From the NCBI GenBank assembly GCA_949293985.1, contig CASFFN010000003.1, positions 1 to 64,000 on the forward strand: a DNA stretch of 64,000 nt. Reading direction: 5' to 3'. Under the pieces are notes generated by a model. That model was not told the origin of the DNA. It did not search any database and worked only from the letters and a program-made list of their open reading frames with translations. Source of the stretch: an uncultured Eubacteriales bacterium. Lineage in GTDB: Bacteria; Bacillota; Clostridia; Oscillospirales; Oscillospiraceae. Positions 8,182 through 17,260 of the stretch are shown in pieces. Numbering within the stretch: the stretch's first letter is position 1; the number at the start of each line of letters is the position of its first letter. A program made the translations under genes and the position numbers.

Positions 8182-9597
8182 ATGTATCTATACAATTCTT
8201 TATCCCATAAAAAGGAACTGTTCACCCCCAACTCTCCCGATGTGGTAAAAATGTATACCTGCGGCCCTACGGTGTACCACTTTGCCCATATTGGCAACCT
8301 GAGAACCTACATCATGGAGGATGTACTGGAGAAAGCCTTGCGTTACCAGGGATATCCTGTGAAGCGGGTTATGAATATCACCGATGTGGGTCACCTGGCC
8401 TCCGACGCGGATACCGGCGAGGACAAGATGCTCAAAGGGGCAAAGCGGGAGCATAAATCCGTGATGGAGATTGCCCGGTATTATACCGACGCCTTTTTCG
8501 CCGATTGCGGCAAGCTGAATATCAAGCGCCCGGATGTGGTGCAGCCGGCCACCGGCTGTATCCCGGAATTTATCGCCATGGTTTCCGGCCTTCTGGATAA
8601 GGGCTTTGCCTATGTGGCCGGGGGAAATGTGTATTTTGATACCTCCAAGCTGGAAAAGTACTATGTTTTCAACGACCACAATGAGGATGACCTGGCGGTG
8701 GGCGTCCGGGAAGGGGTAGAGGAAGACCCCAACAAGCGGAACAAGAATGACTTTGTGCTCTGGTTTACCAAGAGCAAATTTGAAGATCAGGCCCTCAAGT
8801 GGGACTCTCCCTGGGGCGTTGGCTATCCCGGCTGGCATATTGAGTGCTCCGGCATCTCCATGAAATATCTGGGAGAGGATTTGGATATTCACTGCGGCGG
8901 CATTGACAACGCATTTCCCCACCACACCAATGAGATTGCCCAGTCGGAAAGTTATATTGGACACAAGTGGTGCAATTATTGGTTTCATGTCCACCACTTG
9001 AACACCGATACAGGAAAAATGTCCAAGTCCAAAGGTGAGTTCCTGACGGTCAGCCTGTTGGAAAGCAAGGGCTATTCTCCCATGGCTTACCGCCTGTTCT
9101 GCTTGCAGAGCCACTATCGGAGAAATCTGGTATTCAGCTGGGAAAACCTGGACAATGCCCAGGTCACTTATGACAAGCTGATTGCCAGAATTGCGGCGCT
9201 GCAAGACGATGGGACAGTCGATGCGGCGGTTTTCGACAAGCTGAAGGAGCGGTTTGTAGGAGCCCTGAACGGGGATTTGAATACCTCTTTGGCAGTTACC
9301 GCCATATATGATGTGTTGAAGGAAAAGACCAATGACGGCACCAAGCTTGCCGCTCTCCGGGATTTTGACAGGGTACTGAGCCTGAACCTTCTGGAGGCTG
9401 CTCAGGAGTTACAGAAAAAGCAGGAGCAGGAGGCGGAAGCCTCCGCCGACCCGGAGATTGACGCTTTGGTTGCCCGCCGGGCAGCCGCCAAGAAAGAGCG
9501 TAATTTTGCCGAGGCAGACCGGATTCGGGAGGAACTGAAGGAAATGGGCATTGAGATTATCGACACCCCCCAGGGGACGAAGTGGAGAAAGGTATGA
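8182..9597 (+). CDS. cysS: Cysteine--tRNA ligase
   Basis: A 471-residue class I aminoacyl-tRNA synthetase that charges tRNA-Cys. The zinc-binding Cys27, the HIGN motif at 36-39, the WHIECSG segment that supplies further zinc ligands, and the KMSKSKGE loop near 278-284 are present. ATG at 8182 sits five bases after GGAGGAA (8170-8176); the ATG at 8176 lies within that site and is less likely. It is controlled by the T-box upstream and overlaps polA by four bases (ATGA), so it heads a cysS-polA-rimI-tsaD-GNAT operon. Confidence 0.97.
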   Translation: MYLYNSLSHKKELFTPNSPDVVKMYTCGPTVYHFAHIGNLRTYIMEDVLEKALRYQGYPVKRVMNITDVGHLASDADTGEDKMLKGAKREHKSVMEIARYYTDAFFADCGKLNIKRPDVVQPATGCIPEFIAMVSGLLDKGFAYVAGGNVYFDTSKLEKYYVFNDHNEDDLAVGVREGVEEDPNKRNKNDFVLWFTKSKFEDQALKWDSPWGVGYPGWHIECSGISMKYLGEDLDIHCGGIDNAFPHHTNEIAQSESYIGHKWCNYWFHVHHLNTDTGKMSKSKGEFLTVSLLESKGYSPMAYRLFCLQSHYRRNLVFSWENLDNAQVTYDKLIARIAALQDDGTVDAAVFDKLKERFVGALNGDLNTSLAVTAIYDVLKEKTNDGTKLAALRDFDRVLSLNLLEAAQELQKKQEQEAEASADPEIDALVARRAAAKKERNFAEADRIREELKEMGIEIIDTPQGTKWRKV

Positions 9598-12125
9598 AGC
9601 TGCTGATTTTGGATGGCAACAGCGTCATCAATCGGGCATTTTATGGCGTGAAGCCTTTGACTAACCGGGAGGGACTTTACACCAACGCCATCTATGGATT
9701 TTTGAATATTCTGGAAAAGGTAGAGCGGGAGGAGACGCCGGAGGCGGTCTGCGTGGCCTTTGACCTCCACGGCCCTACCTTCCGGCACCAGCGGTATGAC
9801 GGGTATAAGGCCACCCGCCATGGAATGCCGGAAGAACTGGCGCAGCAAATGCCGGTGATGAAGCAGGTGCTTGCTGCTATGAATATTCCCATTTACCAGT
9901 GCCAGGGCTGGGAAGCGGACGACATAATCGGCACCGTGGGAAAAATCTGCGGCAATAACGATTGGGATTGTGTAGTTGTTACCGGCGACCGGGACAGTCT
10001 ACAGTTGATCGATGACCATGTGCGGATTAAGTTGGTGGTAACCAAAGGCGGTCAAACCACATCTACTTTGTATGACCGGGATAAATTTATGGAGGAGTAC
10101 GGCTTTGAACCCAAAAAGCTCATCGACCTCAAAGCCCTCATGGGGGATAGCTCCGACAATATCCCCGGCGTTGCCGGGGTAGGTCCCAAGACTGCCACAG
10201 AGCTTTTGCAGAAATTTGGCTCTCTGGACGGGGTGTATGCCAATCTGCAAGATGCGTCCATCCGCCCCAAGCTGCGGGAAAAGCTGGAAAAAGACCGGGA
10301 TAACGCTTATCTTTCCTATGAGCTGGCTACCATCATGCCGGAGGCGCCCATTGATTTTGCCCCCATGGACGCGGTGATTCGCCCCTACAATCGCCAGGAG
10401 CTTTACAAGCTGTTTGTGAAATTGGAATTTGTCCGGTTGATAGAAAAATACGGCCTCACCGGATGTAACCAGGAGGACACCCGAGTAACGGAAACCGCAA
10501 GGCGCCTTCCGGAAACCCAACAGCTGCCCCAAGAATGCCCCCGGTTTGCCCTGTATATTGCTCCGGACGGTTCCCTGGCTGCCGCCTGGGAAGACGGAGT
10601 GTGTACGGTCACGCCTATGGAAGCGGAGCGGTTTTCCGATTTTATCCGGCAGGGAAAAGAGATTTGGTGTCATGACCTGAAGTCGGTTCTTCACCGACTG
10701 GACAGCCTGGGCCTGCCCCAGGGTACTTTTGCCTTTGATACGGCCCTGGCCGCCTATGATTTGAATCCTTCTCAATCCGAGTATCCGGTCTCCAAGCTGG
10801 CTACCAATTTTCTGGGAATGGATGTCAGCGATGAGAATGCCGCCGGCTGTGCCCAGGCCATCTATTTCCTGGCTCCCATTCTTGAAAAAGAGCTGGAAAA
10901 GCAGGATATGCTTTCGTTGTACCGGGATATGGAGTTCCCTCTGTGTACGGTGCTTTACAACATGGAAAAGACCGGCGTTGCCATTGACCGGGAGCAGCTG
11001 GAGCAGTTTGGCGCCATGCTGGCAGATAGGATTTCCCTGTGCGAAGATATGATTTTCCAATATGCGGGAGAACCCTTCAATATCAACTCCACCAAGCAGC
11101 TGGGGGAGGTCCTGTTTGAACGGCTGGGGCTGCCGCCGGTGAAGAAAACCAAAACCGGCTACTCCACCAATGCGGAGGTGCTGGAAAAGCTGAAGCACAA
11201 GCACCCCATTATCCCGGCCATTATGGACTACCGGATGCTTACGAAGCTGAAATCCACCTATGCGGACGGACTGATGAAGGTAATTAGGGAGGACGGCCGG
11301 ATTCATACCACCTTCCAGAATTTGGTGACGGCTACGGGGCGGCTTTCTTCCACGGAGCCGAACCTGCAGAACATCCCGGTGCGGACGGATTTGGGTGCGG
11401 AAATCCGCAAAATGTTCATTCCCAAGGAAGGCTGTGTGCTGGTAGATGCGGATTACAGCCAGATTGAGCTGCGGGTGCTTGCCCACATTGCTCACGATGA
11501 ACGGATGGAAAAGGCATTCCGGGAGGGAATGGACATCCACACCGTTACCGCAAGCCAGGTTTTTTCCGTACCGCCGGAGCAGGTAACCCCGTTGCAGCGC
11601 AGACACGCCAAAGCGGTAAACTTTGGCATTGTGTATGGTATTTCAGAATTCTCCCTGGCGGAGGATGTCGGTGTCAGCCGGTATGAAGCCCGGGCTTATA
11701 TCGACAGTTATTTGGCCAATTACAGCGGTGTCCGAGCCTATATGCGTCAGGTAGTGGACGATGCCCGGGAAAAGGGCTATACCACGACCCTGTACGGACG
11801 GCGCAGGTATATACCGGAGCTAAAGAGCGCCAATTTCAATGTGCGCCAGGGGGCGGAACGGATTGCGCTGAACACCCCAATTCAGGGCAGCGCCGCAGAC
11901 CTCATTAAGCTGGCCATGATTCATGTTGCGCAGGCTTTGGAGGAGAAATACCCCCAGGCCCGGTTGATTTTGCAGGTCCACGACGAACTGATTGTGGAGT
12001 GTCCCCAGAATATTGCCCAGGAAGTTGCCCTGTTGGTCAGCAGCCAGATGGAGCAGGTAGCCCAGCTGCGGGTTCCCCTTCTGGCAGAGGCCAAGTGGGG
12101 TAAGAGTTGGTTTGAGGCGAAGTAA
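9594..12125 (+). CDS. polA: DNA polymerase I
   Basis: An 843-residue family A polymerase for Okazaki fragment processing and repair synthesis. Residues 1 to about 290 form the 5'-3' exonuclease (for example TGDRDSLQL and GDSSDNIPGVAGVGPKTA). The middle domain lacks the DxE motif of an active 3'-5' exonuclease, so proofreading is probably absent, as in several Firmicutes. The polymerase domain shows DADYSQIELR near 617-626, the O-helix KAVNFGIVYG near 672, and VHDE near 795. ATG at 9594 overlaps the cysS stop by four bases, indicating coupling. Confidence 0.97.
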   Translation: MKLLILDGNSVINRAFYGVKPLTNREGLYTNAIYGFLNILEKVEREETPEAVCVAFDLHGPTFRHQRYDGYKATRHGMPEELAQQMPVMKQVLAAMNIPIYQCQGWEADDIIGTVGKICGNNDWDCVVVTGDRDSLQLIDDHVRIKLVVTKGGQTTSTLYDRDKFMEEYGFEPKKLIDLKALMGDSSDNIPGVAGVGPKTATELLQKFGSLDGVYANLQDASIRPKLREKLEKDRDNAYLSYELATIMPEAPIDFAPMDAVIRPYNRQELYKLFVKLEFVRLIEKYGLTGCNQEDTRVTETARRLPETQQLPQECPRFALYIAPDGSLAAAWEDGVCTVTPMEAERFSDFIRQGKEIWCHDLKSVLHRLDSLGLPQGTFAFDTALAAYDLNPSQSEYPVSKLATNFLGMDVSDENAAGCAQAIYFLAPILEKELEKQDMLSLYRDMEFPLCTVLYNMEKTGVAIDREQLEQFGAMLADRISLCEDMIFQYAGEPFNINSTKQLGEVLFERLGLPPVKKTKTGYSTNAEVLEKLKHKHPIIPAIMDYRMLTKLKSTYADGLMKVIREDGRIHTTFQNLVTATGRLSSTEPNLQNIPVRTDLGAEIRKMFIPKEGCVLVDADYSQIELRVLAHIAHDERMEKAFREGMDIHTVTASQVFSVPPEQVTPLQRRHAKAVNFGIVYGISEFSLAEDVGVSRYEARAYIDSYLANYSGVRAYMRQVVDDAREKGYTTTLYGRRRYIPELKSANFNVRQGAERIALNTPIQGSAADLIKLAMIHVAQALEEKYPQARLILQVHDELIVECPQNIAQEVALLVSSQMEQVAQLRVPLLAEAKWGKSWFEAK

Positions 12126-12560
12126 ATGAGAATTGTAAAAATGCGGCGGGAACACATTGCGGCCGTTGCGGAAATGGAACGCCAATGCTTCAGTGACCCC
12201 TGGAGCGAGAAATCCGTTGCTTCAGAGTTGGACAACCCCCTGTCCTTATGGCTGGTAGCGGAAACGGAGGGGGAAGTCGCCGGATATGTAGGTTCTCAAA
12301 CCGTACTGGACAGTGCGGATATGATGAATCTGGCAGTTTCTCCCAACTTCCGGCGGCAGGGAATTGCAGAGAGGCTGGTGAACGGCCTGATGGAAGCTCT
12401 GGGGGAGAAGGGCGTAAAGTCACTGCTTTTGGAAGTGCGGATTTCCAATGAGCCTGCCAAGCGGCTGTACCAAAAGCTGGGCTTTGAAATCGTGGGAAAA
12501 CGCCCCGGATATTATGAAAAGCCCAGGGAAGACGCCCTGATTCTCAGAAAGGAGCTGTAA
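12126..12560 (+). CDS. rimI: Ribosomal protein S18-alanine N-acetyltransferase
   Basis: A 144-residue GNAT acetyltransferase of the RimI group, which acetylates the N-terminal alanine of ribosomal protein S18. The acetyl-CoA loop region NLAVSPNFRRQGIAERLV and the C-terminal LEVRISNEPAKRLYQKLGF block are typical. It starts directly after the polA stop and ends three bases before tsaD; rimI next to the tsa genes is a common arrangement in bacteria, which supports the assignment over a generic GNAT. Confidence 0.88.
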   Translation: MRIVKMRREHIAAVAEMERQCFSDPWSEKSVASELDNPLSLWLVAETEGEVAGYVGSQTVLDSADMMNLAVSPNFRRQGIAERLVNGLMEALGEKGVKSLLLEVRISNEPAKRLYQKLGFEIVGKRPGYYEKPREDALILRKEL

Positions 12561-12562
12561 GC

Positions 12563-13579
12563 ATGAAGATTTTGGCAGTGGAATCCTCCTGCGATGAAAC
12601 CGCCGTGGCCATTGTGGAGGACGGGAGAAAAATTCTCACGGATTGCATCGCCTCCCAGGTTGACCTCCACAGAATTTATGGCGGCGTGGTTCCGGAGATT
12701 GCCTCCAGAATGCACATCGAGGCCGTCTACGGCCTTGCGGACCAGGCTCTGGAAAGAACCGGGTTAACCCGAAATGACATTGACGGGGTAGCGGTTACCT
12801 ATGCGCCGGGCCTGATTGGAGCAGTCCTGGTCGGTGTGAATTTTGCCAAGGCCGCCGCTCTGGCACTGGACAAGCCGCTGATTCCTGTTCACCACATCCG
12901 GGGGCATATTGCCGCCAATTATCTGGCATATCCACAGCTGGAGCCGCCCTTTCTCTGCCTGGTGGTGTCCGGCGGGCACACCATGATTGTGGATGTGAAG
13001 GACTATACGAAAATGGAAATCCTGGGAGGCACCTTAGACGATGCGGCCGGAGAGTGCTTTGACAAGGTGGCCCGGGTTCTGGGGATGCCCTATCCCGGAG
13101 GCGCCGCTCTGGACAAGGCGGCGCTTCTGGGGGATGAGGGGCGTTACCAGCTGCCTCATTCCAAAGCGGGCGCCAATCCCTATGATATGAGCTTTTCCGG
13201 TCTTAAAACAGCGGCCCTGAACCTCATACACCATGCCAGACAGGTAGGAGAGCCGCTGGATGTGAACAGCCTTTGCGCCGCGTTCTCCGCAACGGTTTCC
13301 CGTACCCTGGTGCCCCGTGTCATCCAGGCTCTGGAGAAAACGGGGTACCGGAAACTGGCGGTAGCCGGGGGCGTGGCGGCAAACTCCAGGATCCGCAAAG
13401 ATTTGCAAAGCGCAGCCAGAAGCCTGGGCGCAGAGCTTTATATGCCGCCTCTGTCCCTGTGCGGGGACAACGCCGCCATGATTGGCGCCCAAGGCTACTA
13501 TGAGTATTTGGCAGGCCATGTGGCGGATATGGGACTGAATGCCTATGCCACCAAGACAATTTTGGGGGAGAGCCTTTGA
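12563..13579 (+). CDS. tsaD: tRNA N6-adenosine threonylcarbamoyltransferase
   Basis: A 338-residue TsaD (YgjD/Kae1), which transfers the threonylcarbamoyl group to A37 of ANN-decoding tRNAs together with TsaB and TsaE. The N-terminal ESSCDETA motif, the metal-binding HIRGH near 110-114, the VSGGHT block and the C-terminal GGVAANSRIR and SLCGDNAAMI motifs are all present. Length is normal. TsaB and TsaE are not in this window. It sits between rimI and a second GNAT gene in the cysS operon. Confidence 0.97.
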   Translation: MKILAVESSCDETAVAIVEDGRKILTDCIASQVDLHRIYGGVVPEIASRMHIEAVYGLADQALERTGLTRNDIDGVAVTYAPGLIGAVLVGVNFAKAAALALDKPLIPVHHIRGHIAANYLAYPQLEPPFLCLVVSGGHTMIVDVKDYTKMEILGGTLDDAAGECFDKVARVLGMPYPGGAALDKAALLGDEGRYQLPHSKAGANPYDMSFSGLKTAALNLIHHARQVGEPLDVNSLCAAFSATVSRTLVPRVIQALEKTGYRKLAVAGGVAANSRIRKDLQSAARSLGAELYMPPLSLCGDNAAMIGAQGYYEYLAGHVADMGLNAYATKTILGESL

Positions 13580-13580
13580 G

Positions 13581-14075
13581 ATGCTGGAGGTATTTGACAG
13601 TCTGAAGAGCCTCAATTTTCGGATGCTTATGGATGTCTACGCCCAGTCTAACCGGGAAAACGCGGAAGATTTCTTTCCCCAGCTTTTGGGAACCCAGGGC
13701 ATTGCCCTGGTTGAACAACAGTTTTATACCTATTTGCAGGAGGTATTCTTCAAAACCCGGAATTCCCGGTATTGCGTGTGGGCGGAAGCGGGAAAATATG
13801 TTTCTGCCCTTCGGCTTGAGCCATACCGGGATGGCTTGCTGCTGGAGGCGTTGGAAACAGCCCCGGAACAGCGGCGTAAAGGGTATGGCAGCAGCCTTAT
13901 GCTGACGGCTTTGGCGCAAATACAGGGGGAACCGGTATATTCCCATGTAGGAAAGCGCAATGCGGCCTCCCTGACCCTGCATATGGGCTGTGGATTTGAA
14001 AAGATTCAGGACTTTGCCGTATATATAGATGGTTCTGTGTCACAAAATGCCGTTACCTTGAAAAGAATGGGATAA
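13581..14075 (+). CDS. GNAT family N-acetyltransferase
   Basis: A 164-residue putative acetyltransferase. The acetyl-CoA binding segment is ETAPEQRRKGYGSSLM, followed by a VGKRNAASLTLHMGCGF stretch that matches the usual last GNAT motif. ATG at 13581 has GGGGGAG about ten bases upstream; the gene begins one base after the tsaD stop, so it is the last member of the cysS operon. Substrate unknown. The first 60 residues show no recognisable domain. Confidence 0.8.
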   Translation: MLEVFDSLKSLNFRMLMDVYAQSNRENAEDFFPQLLGTQGIALVEQQFYTYLQEVFFKTRNSRYCVWAEAGKYVSALRLEPYRDGLLLEALETAPEQRRKGYGSSLMLTALAQIQGEPVYSHVGKRNAASLTLHMGCGFEKIQDFAVYIDGSVSQNAVTLKRMG

Positions 14076-14140
14076 GCCGTGTACATAATCTTTTTTCAAT
14101 GGATTTCCAAAAACTTCATACATTCGCCGGTCCGGTATGG

Positions 14141-14288
14141 TAGTATATAAGTACAGAAAGGCGATAGCGTGATGGATGCCGATGCCGTGGAAATTCTGCG
14201 GATAAGCCGACGGCAGACCTGTGACAGACGCTACCAAGCAATGTAAAAACGGACAGTGAACTGATGTTCACTGTCCGTTATTTTCTTG
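14141..14288 (+). ncRNA. Candidate structured small RNA, unassigned
   Basis: About 130 bases with no reading frame lie between an extended -10 box (TGG then TAGTAT at 14141-14146) and the terminator at 14248-14288. The segment can pair TAGCGT (about 14165-14170) with ACGCTA (about 14228-14233), enclosing a second helix GCCGT/ACGGC, so a nested or multi-branched fold is possible. It does not match the riboswitch and small RNA consensus patterns I know. The -35 is poor, and direction could be either strand because the terminator is shared with pgsA. Confidence 0.4.
14248..14288. terminator. Bidirectional terminator, contains the pgsA stop codon
   Basis: A perfect 14-base-pair stem (14248-14261 with 14266-14279) and a four-base loop, with T-rich flanks on both strands. 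The minus-strand TGA of pgsA at 14268-14270 lies inside the hairpin. Confidence 0.9.
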
Positions 14289-14870
14289 ATTTTCTTTATC
14301 GAAGTAGACGAAGCAGGACGGTCTGCAACAGTAGGCGATGGCATAATCCAGAAAGGCAATCAGAAGGAATATCCCATCTATAATGGCAATCCAGTTGACA
14401 ACTTCCTCAGATAGGGCGGGCAGCAATACCAGCAGCACCAGACCGACGAAAAGAACCGTTGTACTGATTTTTCCGCTGATCAGGGAGGTTTTCAGCATTC
14501 TGCCCTTTTTCAGGTTGATTCCGCCGATAATCAGCTGGAAGGATTCTTTTACCACAAACAGCCCCACCAGATACCACAAAATGTTGTGACGAACGGCCAG
14601 GCAGAGAATCAGAGTAAACTGGGTCAGTTTATCCGCCACCGGATCCAAGACCTTCCCAACTGTGGAAATCATATTGAAATGACGGGCAATTTTGCCGTCG
14701 ATCATATCCGTCAGGCAGGATACTGCCAAAATACCGGCGGCAAGAAAATAGTGCATATTGTTTTTGGCGTTCAGGTAGATGGTCACATATACCGGAATCA
14801 ACAGCAGTCGGAACAGACTGAGTAAATTGGGTATGGTGAATATCTCTTTTTTCCAATCTTTGATAATCAT
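14268..14870 (-). CDS. pgsA: CDP-alcohol phosphatidyltransferase (phosphatidylglycerophosphate synthase-like)
   Basis: A 200-residue membrane enzyme that joins a CDP-diacylglycerol to a polyol phosphate; phosphatidylglycerophosphate synthase is the likeliest role. The CDP-alcohol signature DGx2ARx8Gx3Dx3D is complete in the stretch DGKIARHFNMISTVGKVLDP and the following ADKL. Four or more hydrophobic helices follow. The ATG at 14870 was chosen because GGAGG lies nine bases upstream; an ATG at 14891 has no ribosome site. A strong promoter lies at 14909-14937. Cardiolipin or phosphatidylinositol-type substrates cannot be excluded. Confidence 0.85.
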   Translation of the reverse strand: MIIKDWKKEIFTIPNLLSLFRLLLIPVYVTIYLNAKNNMHYFLAAGILAVSCLTDMIDGKIARHFNMISTVGKVLDPVADKLTQFTLILCLAVRHNILWYLVGLFVVKESFQLIIGGINLKKGRMLKTSLISGKISTTVLFVGLVLLVLLPALSEEVVNWIAIIDGIFLLIAFLDYAIAYCCRPSCFVYFDKENQENNGQ

Positions 14871-14908
14871 TCCTGCAATCCTCCGGACCATGGTACACGC
14901 ATAGGGGT

Positions 14909-14937
14909 ATTATATGCCTTTTTGCCCTATGAATCAA
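14909..14937 (-). promoter_or_regulatory. Promoter of pgsA
   Basis: On the minus strand TTGATT (14932-14937), a 17-base spacer and a perfect TATAAT (14909-14914). Confidence 0.8.
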
Positions 14938-14987
14938 GTACAAATGTCAAATATATATAAATTTTGCGAAAATGATTATGAAAAGTA

Positions 14988-15542
14988 TCAATCTCCCGGT
15001 GAATTTTGTTTCATTTTTGCGGATTGAAGAAGGGTGGCAAGGGTGAATTGCAAAGAAACCTCTTTCCAGCTCTCCCGGTCCAGGACACCGGTTTCCTCCA
15101 AATCGGAAAGGGACTGGAATATACGCAGGGCAGCGACTGTACTGTCATCCATTATTCCGGAGTGGCCGGGAAGCGGGATGATTGCATTCCCCATGGACAG
15201 TACCGTAAGCATACTTTGCAGAAGGAAAACATATGGACTTGCCTGATTGTGGCCGATTTTTTCCCCCGGTTCCAACAAAATTTCCACCGGCTGCGCCTGC
15301 AATACATTGGTGCTGGCCGGGCCGTATTGTCTGACAATCTCGTTCCATGTGGCTTCGTTTACGATACCGGTCTGGGGCAGCCCGCTCATCCTTTGCAATG
15401 CGGAGACCTCATGCATGGTATCGGGTCCATAAATTCCATCAGGAACCGCTTTGGAGACGCGGGAATTGTTTATTGCAATGATTCGCAGCATGGTCTGCAA
15501 GCTTCTGACGGGCTGGGCAACGAAAGAGTCGCCTGGTCTCAT
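14988..15542 (-). CDS. Peptidoglycan-binding domain protein, two repeats, no signal peptide
   Basis: A 184-residue protein made of two PG_binding_1-type units. The first ends in VPDGIYGPDTMHEVSALQRM...TGIVNEATW and the second has DDSTVAALRIFQSL...TGVLDRESW, the usual pattern of this three-helix wall-binding fold. There is no signal peptide or membrane segment. Its start overlaps the end of the larger SpoIID-like gene by four bases (ATGA), so it is the last gene of a four-gene minus-strand unit. The lack of an export signal suggests action inside the cell that makes it, for example a mother cell during sporulation, but that is inference. Confidence 0.75.
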   Translation of the reverse strand: MRPGDSFVAQPVRSLQTMLRIIAINNSRVSKAVPDGIYGPDTMHEVSALQRMSGLPQTGIVNEATWNEIVRQYGPASTNVLQAQPVEILLEPGEKIGHNQASPYVFLLQSMLTVLSMGNAIIPLPGHSGIMDDSTVAALRIFQSLSDLEETGVLDRESWKEVSLQFTLATLLQSAKMKQNSPGD

Positions 15543-16804
15543 CTGACTACCTCCTTCTGCACGGCGTCTCTGCTGCCGATGCTCAAATCTCTGCCAGGGA
15601 ATTGCTGAAGGGTAGAGGAGCGGGCATACAGAGTTTTGGAACCGAGTTCGCTTCCAGCCCGTGTAAAATTCCCGGCCGGAATCGCCGCCGGCGTCATAGT
15701 ACCGCTCACAGGGAAACTCTCCTCACTGCGCAGTGTGGTATTTTCTATACCCGAGAACTGTCCATATATGGCTTGCCAGGTTTCCGAGTCCACGACCCCG
15801 GTTTCCGCCAGCTGAAACCATCTTTGCGCGGCCAGAACTGCGGCTCTGGTGGATTTTCCGTAAATGCCATCCACGGCAACGGGAGGAATCTCCGGAATAT
15901 ACTCCGAAAGCATCGCAAGCATATATTGCAGCAGCTTTACCTTTTCGCCTGTATCTCCCAACTGCAAGGAATTGGGGGGCGCCCAGCTGATGGAGTAAAA
16001 TTGCTGCCCCTGGCTTCGCAGCTCCGAAAGTTTTGTGACAGCGGTATAGATTCTCACAAGGGCATACCAGGTATTTTGCCCCACAATGCCATCCGGTGTT
16101 AGATCAAATATCTTTTGAAATGCTTTCACAGAAGCCTCTGTTTTGCTTCCAAAGATACCGTCCGCCACAGGAACTTTGGGGATGGCCGGGTAATTCTGGG
16201 AAATCCGGTTCAGTGACGCCTGAATGACTACCACATTGGGACCGGTACTGCCCACGCGCAAGGGCGTCCCGGGGTAAGAAGCACGGTTGCCCCGAATGGG
16301 GGCGTTTACAACGGTTTCCACATCTCCATAGTAGCTGCGCAGGATTTCAATGGAATTATACCCTTCCAAAGCCAGGTTCTGGCTACCCCATTGGCTCAGA
16401 CCTTCGCAGGTAACGGTGGTACCGTTGCAGAATTTTGCAGCCAGCGGCTCCACAAATTCAGGCCTGCGAAGGTAATCGTTGAACAGGTCATCCACTATCC
16501 GGGAAATGTTTTCAAAGATACCTCTGCCGTTGACAAAAGCCTGGTCAAAAGCCGTGGAGTTGGTAATATCAAAATCATAGCCCCGGCTGCGATAGTATTC
16601 GGTATATATCCGATTCAAAGCAAAAGAGGTGATTGCAAGAATGTTCGCCCGCAGGGCGCTTTCCTCCCAGGTGGGATAAATTTCACTGGAGGCAACATTT
16701 TTCACATAGTCCGCAAAGCTGACGGTCACATTGGCAGCATCGGAAGTAGGTGGTCCCAAATGAACGGTGATGTTCTGGGGAACATAGGGAATGACAGCAG
16801 GCAT
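15539..16804 (-). CDS. SpoIID-like protein with peptidoglycan-binding domains
   Basis: A 421-residue protein. Residues about 30-170 resemble the SpoIID/LytB domain (VASSEIYPTWEESALRANIL, then the GYDFDITNSTAFDQAFV and CEGLSQWGSQNLALEGYNS stretches), a family that includes lytic transglycosylases acting on peptidoglycan. Two PG_binding_1-like units follow (VADGIFGSKTEASVKAFQ and VDGIYGKSTRAAVLAAQRWF). No signal peptide is seen. ATG at 16804 follows TAGGAGGTGACCC. Together with its neighbours it looks like a spore- or wall-related set. The SpoIID match is by motif only, and catalytic residues were not verified. Confidence 0.72.
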   Translation of the reverse strand: MPAVIPYVPQNITVHLGPPTSDAANVTVSFADYVKNVASSEIYPTWEESALRANILAITSFALNRIYTEYYRSRGYDFDITNSTAFDQAFVNGRGIFENISRIVDDLFNDYLRRPEFVEPLAAKFCNGTTVTCEGLSQWGSQNLALEGYNSIEILRSYYGDVETVVNAPIRGNRASYPGTPLRVGSTGPNVVVIQASLNRISQNYPAIPKVPVADGIFGSKTEASVKAFQKIFDLTPDGIVGQNTWYALVRIYTAVTKLSELRSQGQQFYSISWAPPNSLQLGDTGEKVKLLQYMLAMLSEYIPEIPPVAVDGIYGKSTRAAVLAAQRWFQLAETGVVDSETWQAIYGQFSGIENTTLRSEESFPVSGTMTPAAIPAGNFTRAGSELGSKTLYARSSTLQQFPGRDLSIGSRDAVQKEVVR

Positions 16805-16815
16805 TGGGTCACCTC

Positions 16816-17199
16816 CTACAGATTTTGTCTGGGTGTGTCAAAAATTTCCAGAGTGTTAAAGGAATCCGGAAATTCCGACAGGGGAATCATCGCCAGAGGC
16901 TGACTGGTGGTGATGGTGGGAAATATTTGCAGATTCTTAATCTCTATGGCCTCATAATTCTGAGCCCATGCGTATAGGTCCACCACAGAAAACGGAATCA
17001 GGCCTGTGTCAGGGGTTTGCCCTGCGGATAAATCCGGCACATCGATGGCAATCGGCTTATCCAGCATCCCACTTTGATTGGTAACACGCATGGCAATGGT
17101 GGAGCCGTCTTTTGATGTGATCATAACTGCCGCGTTTTCCAGAGGAATGAGGGCGTTGCTGGTGTATACATGAACCTGTATGTACCCTTTTGCTGACAG
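16816..17199 (-). CDS. Hypothetical beta-rich protein, likely non-AUG start
   Basis: About 127 residues. The first ATG in frame is at 17124, but the frame upstream reads SAKGYIQVHVYTSNALIPLE and then NAAVMITSKDG, a pattern like carboxypeptidase-regulatory/transthyretin-like domains (repeat of ALIPLENAAV before the strand). An AAAGGAG site lies at 17209-17215, and the codon with suitable spacing (9 bases) is CTG at 17199; no ATG, GTG or TTG exists in frame between the upstream stop and 17124. So either a rare CTG (or ATT at 17205) start is used, or one base is wrong. Second to last but two in the minus-strand cluster; function unknown. Confidence 0.6.
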   Translation of the reverse strand: MSAKGYIQVHVYTSNALIPLENAAVMITSKDGSTIAMRVTNQSGMLDKPIAIDVPDLSAGQTPDTGLIPFSVVDLYAWAQNYEAIEIKNLQIFPTITTSQPLAMIPLSEFPDSFNTLEIFDTPRQNL

Positions 17200-17260
17200 A
17201 ACAATCCACTCCTTTCTTTCGCAACTATTCTATGCGCTACATATAAAAAGGTGCAGGGGT

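Noticed and set aside
9999..11606. 535-codon minus-strand frame opposite polA
   Set aside because: Shadow of polA; composition is typical of antisense reading and no motif is seen.
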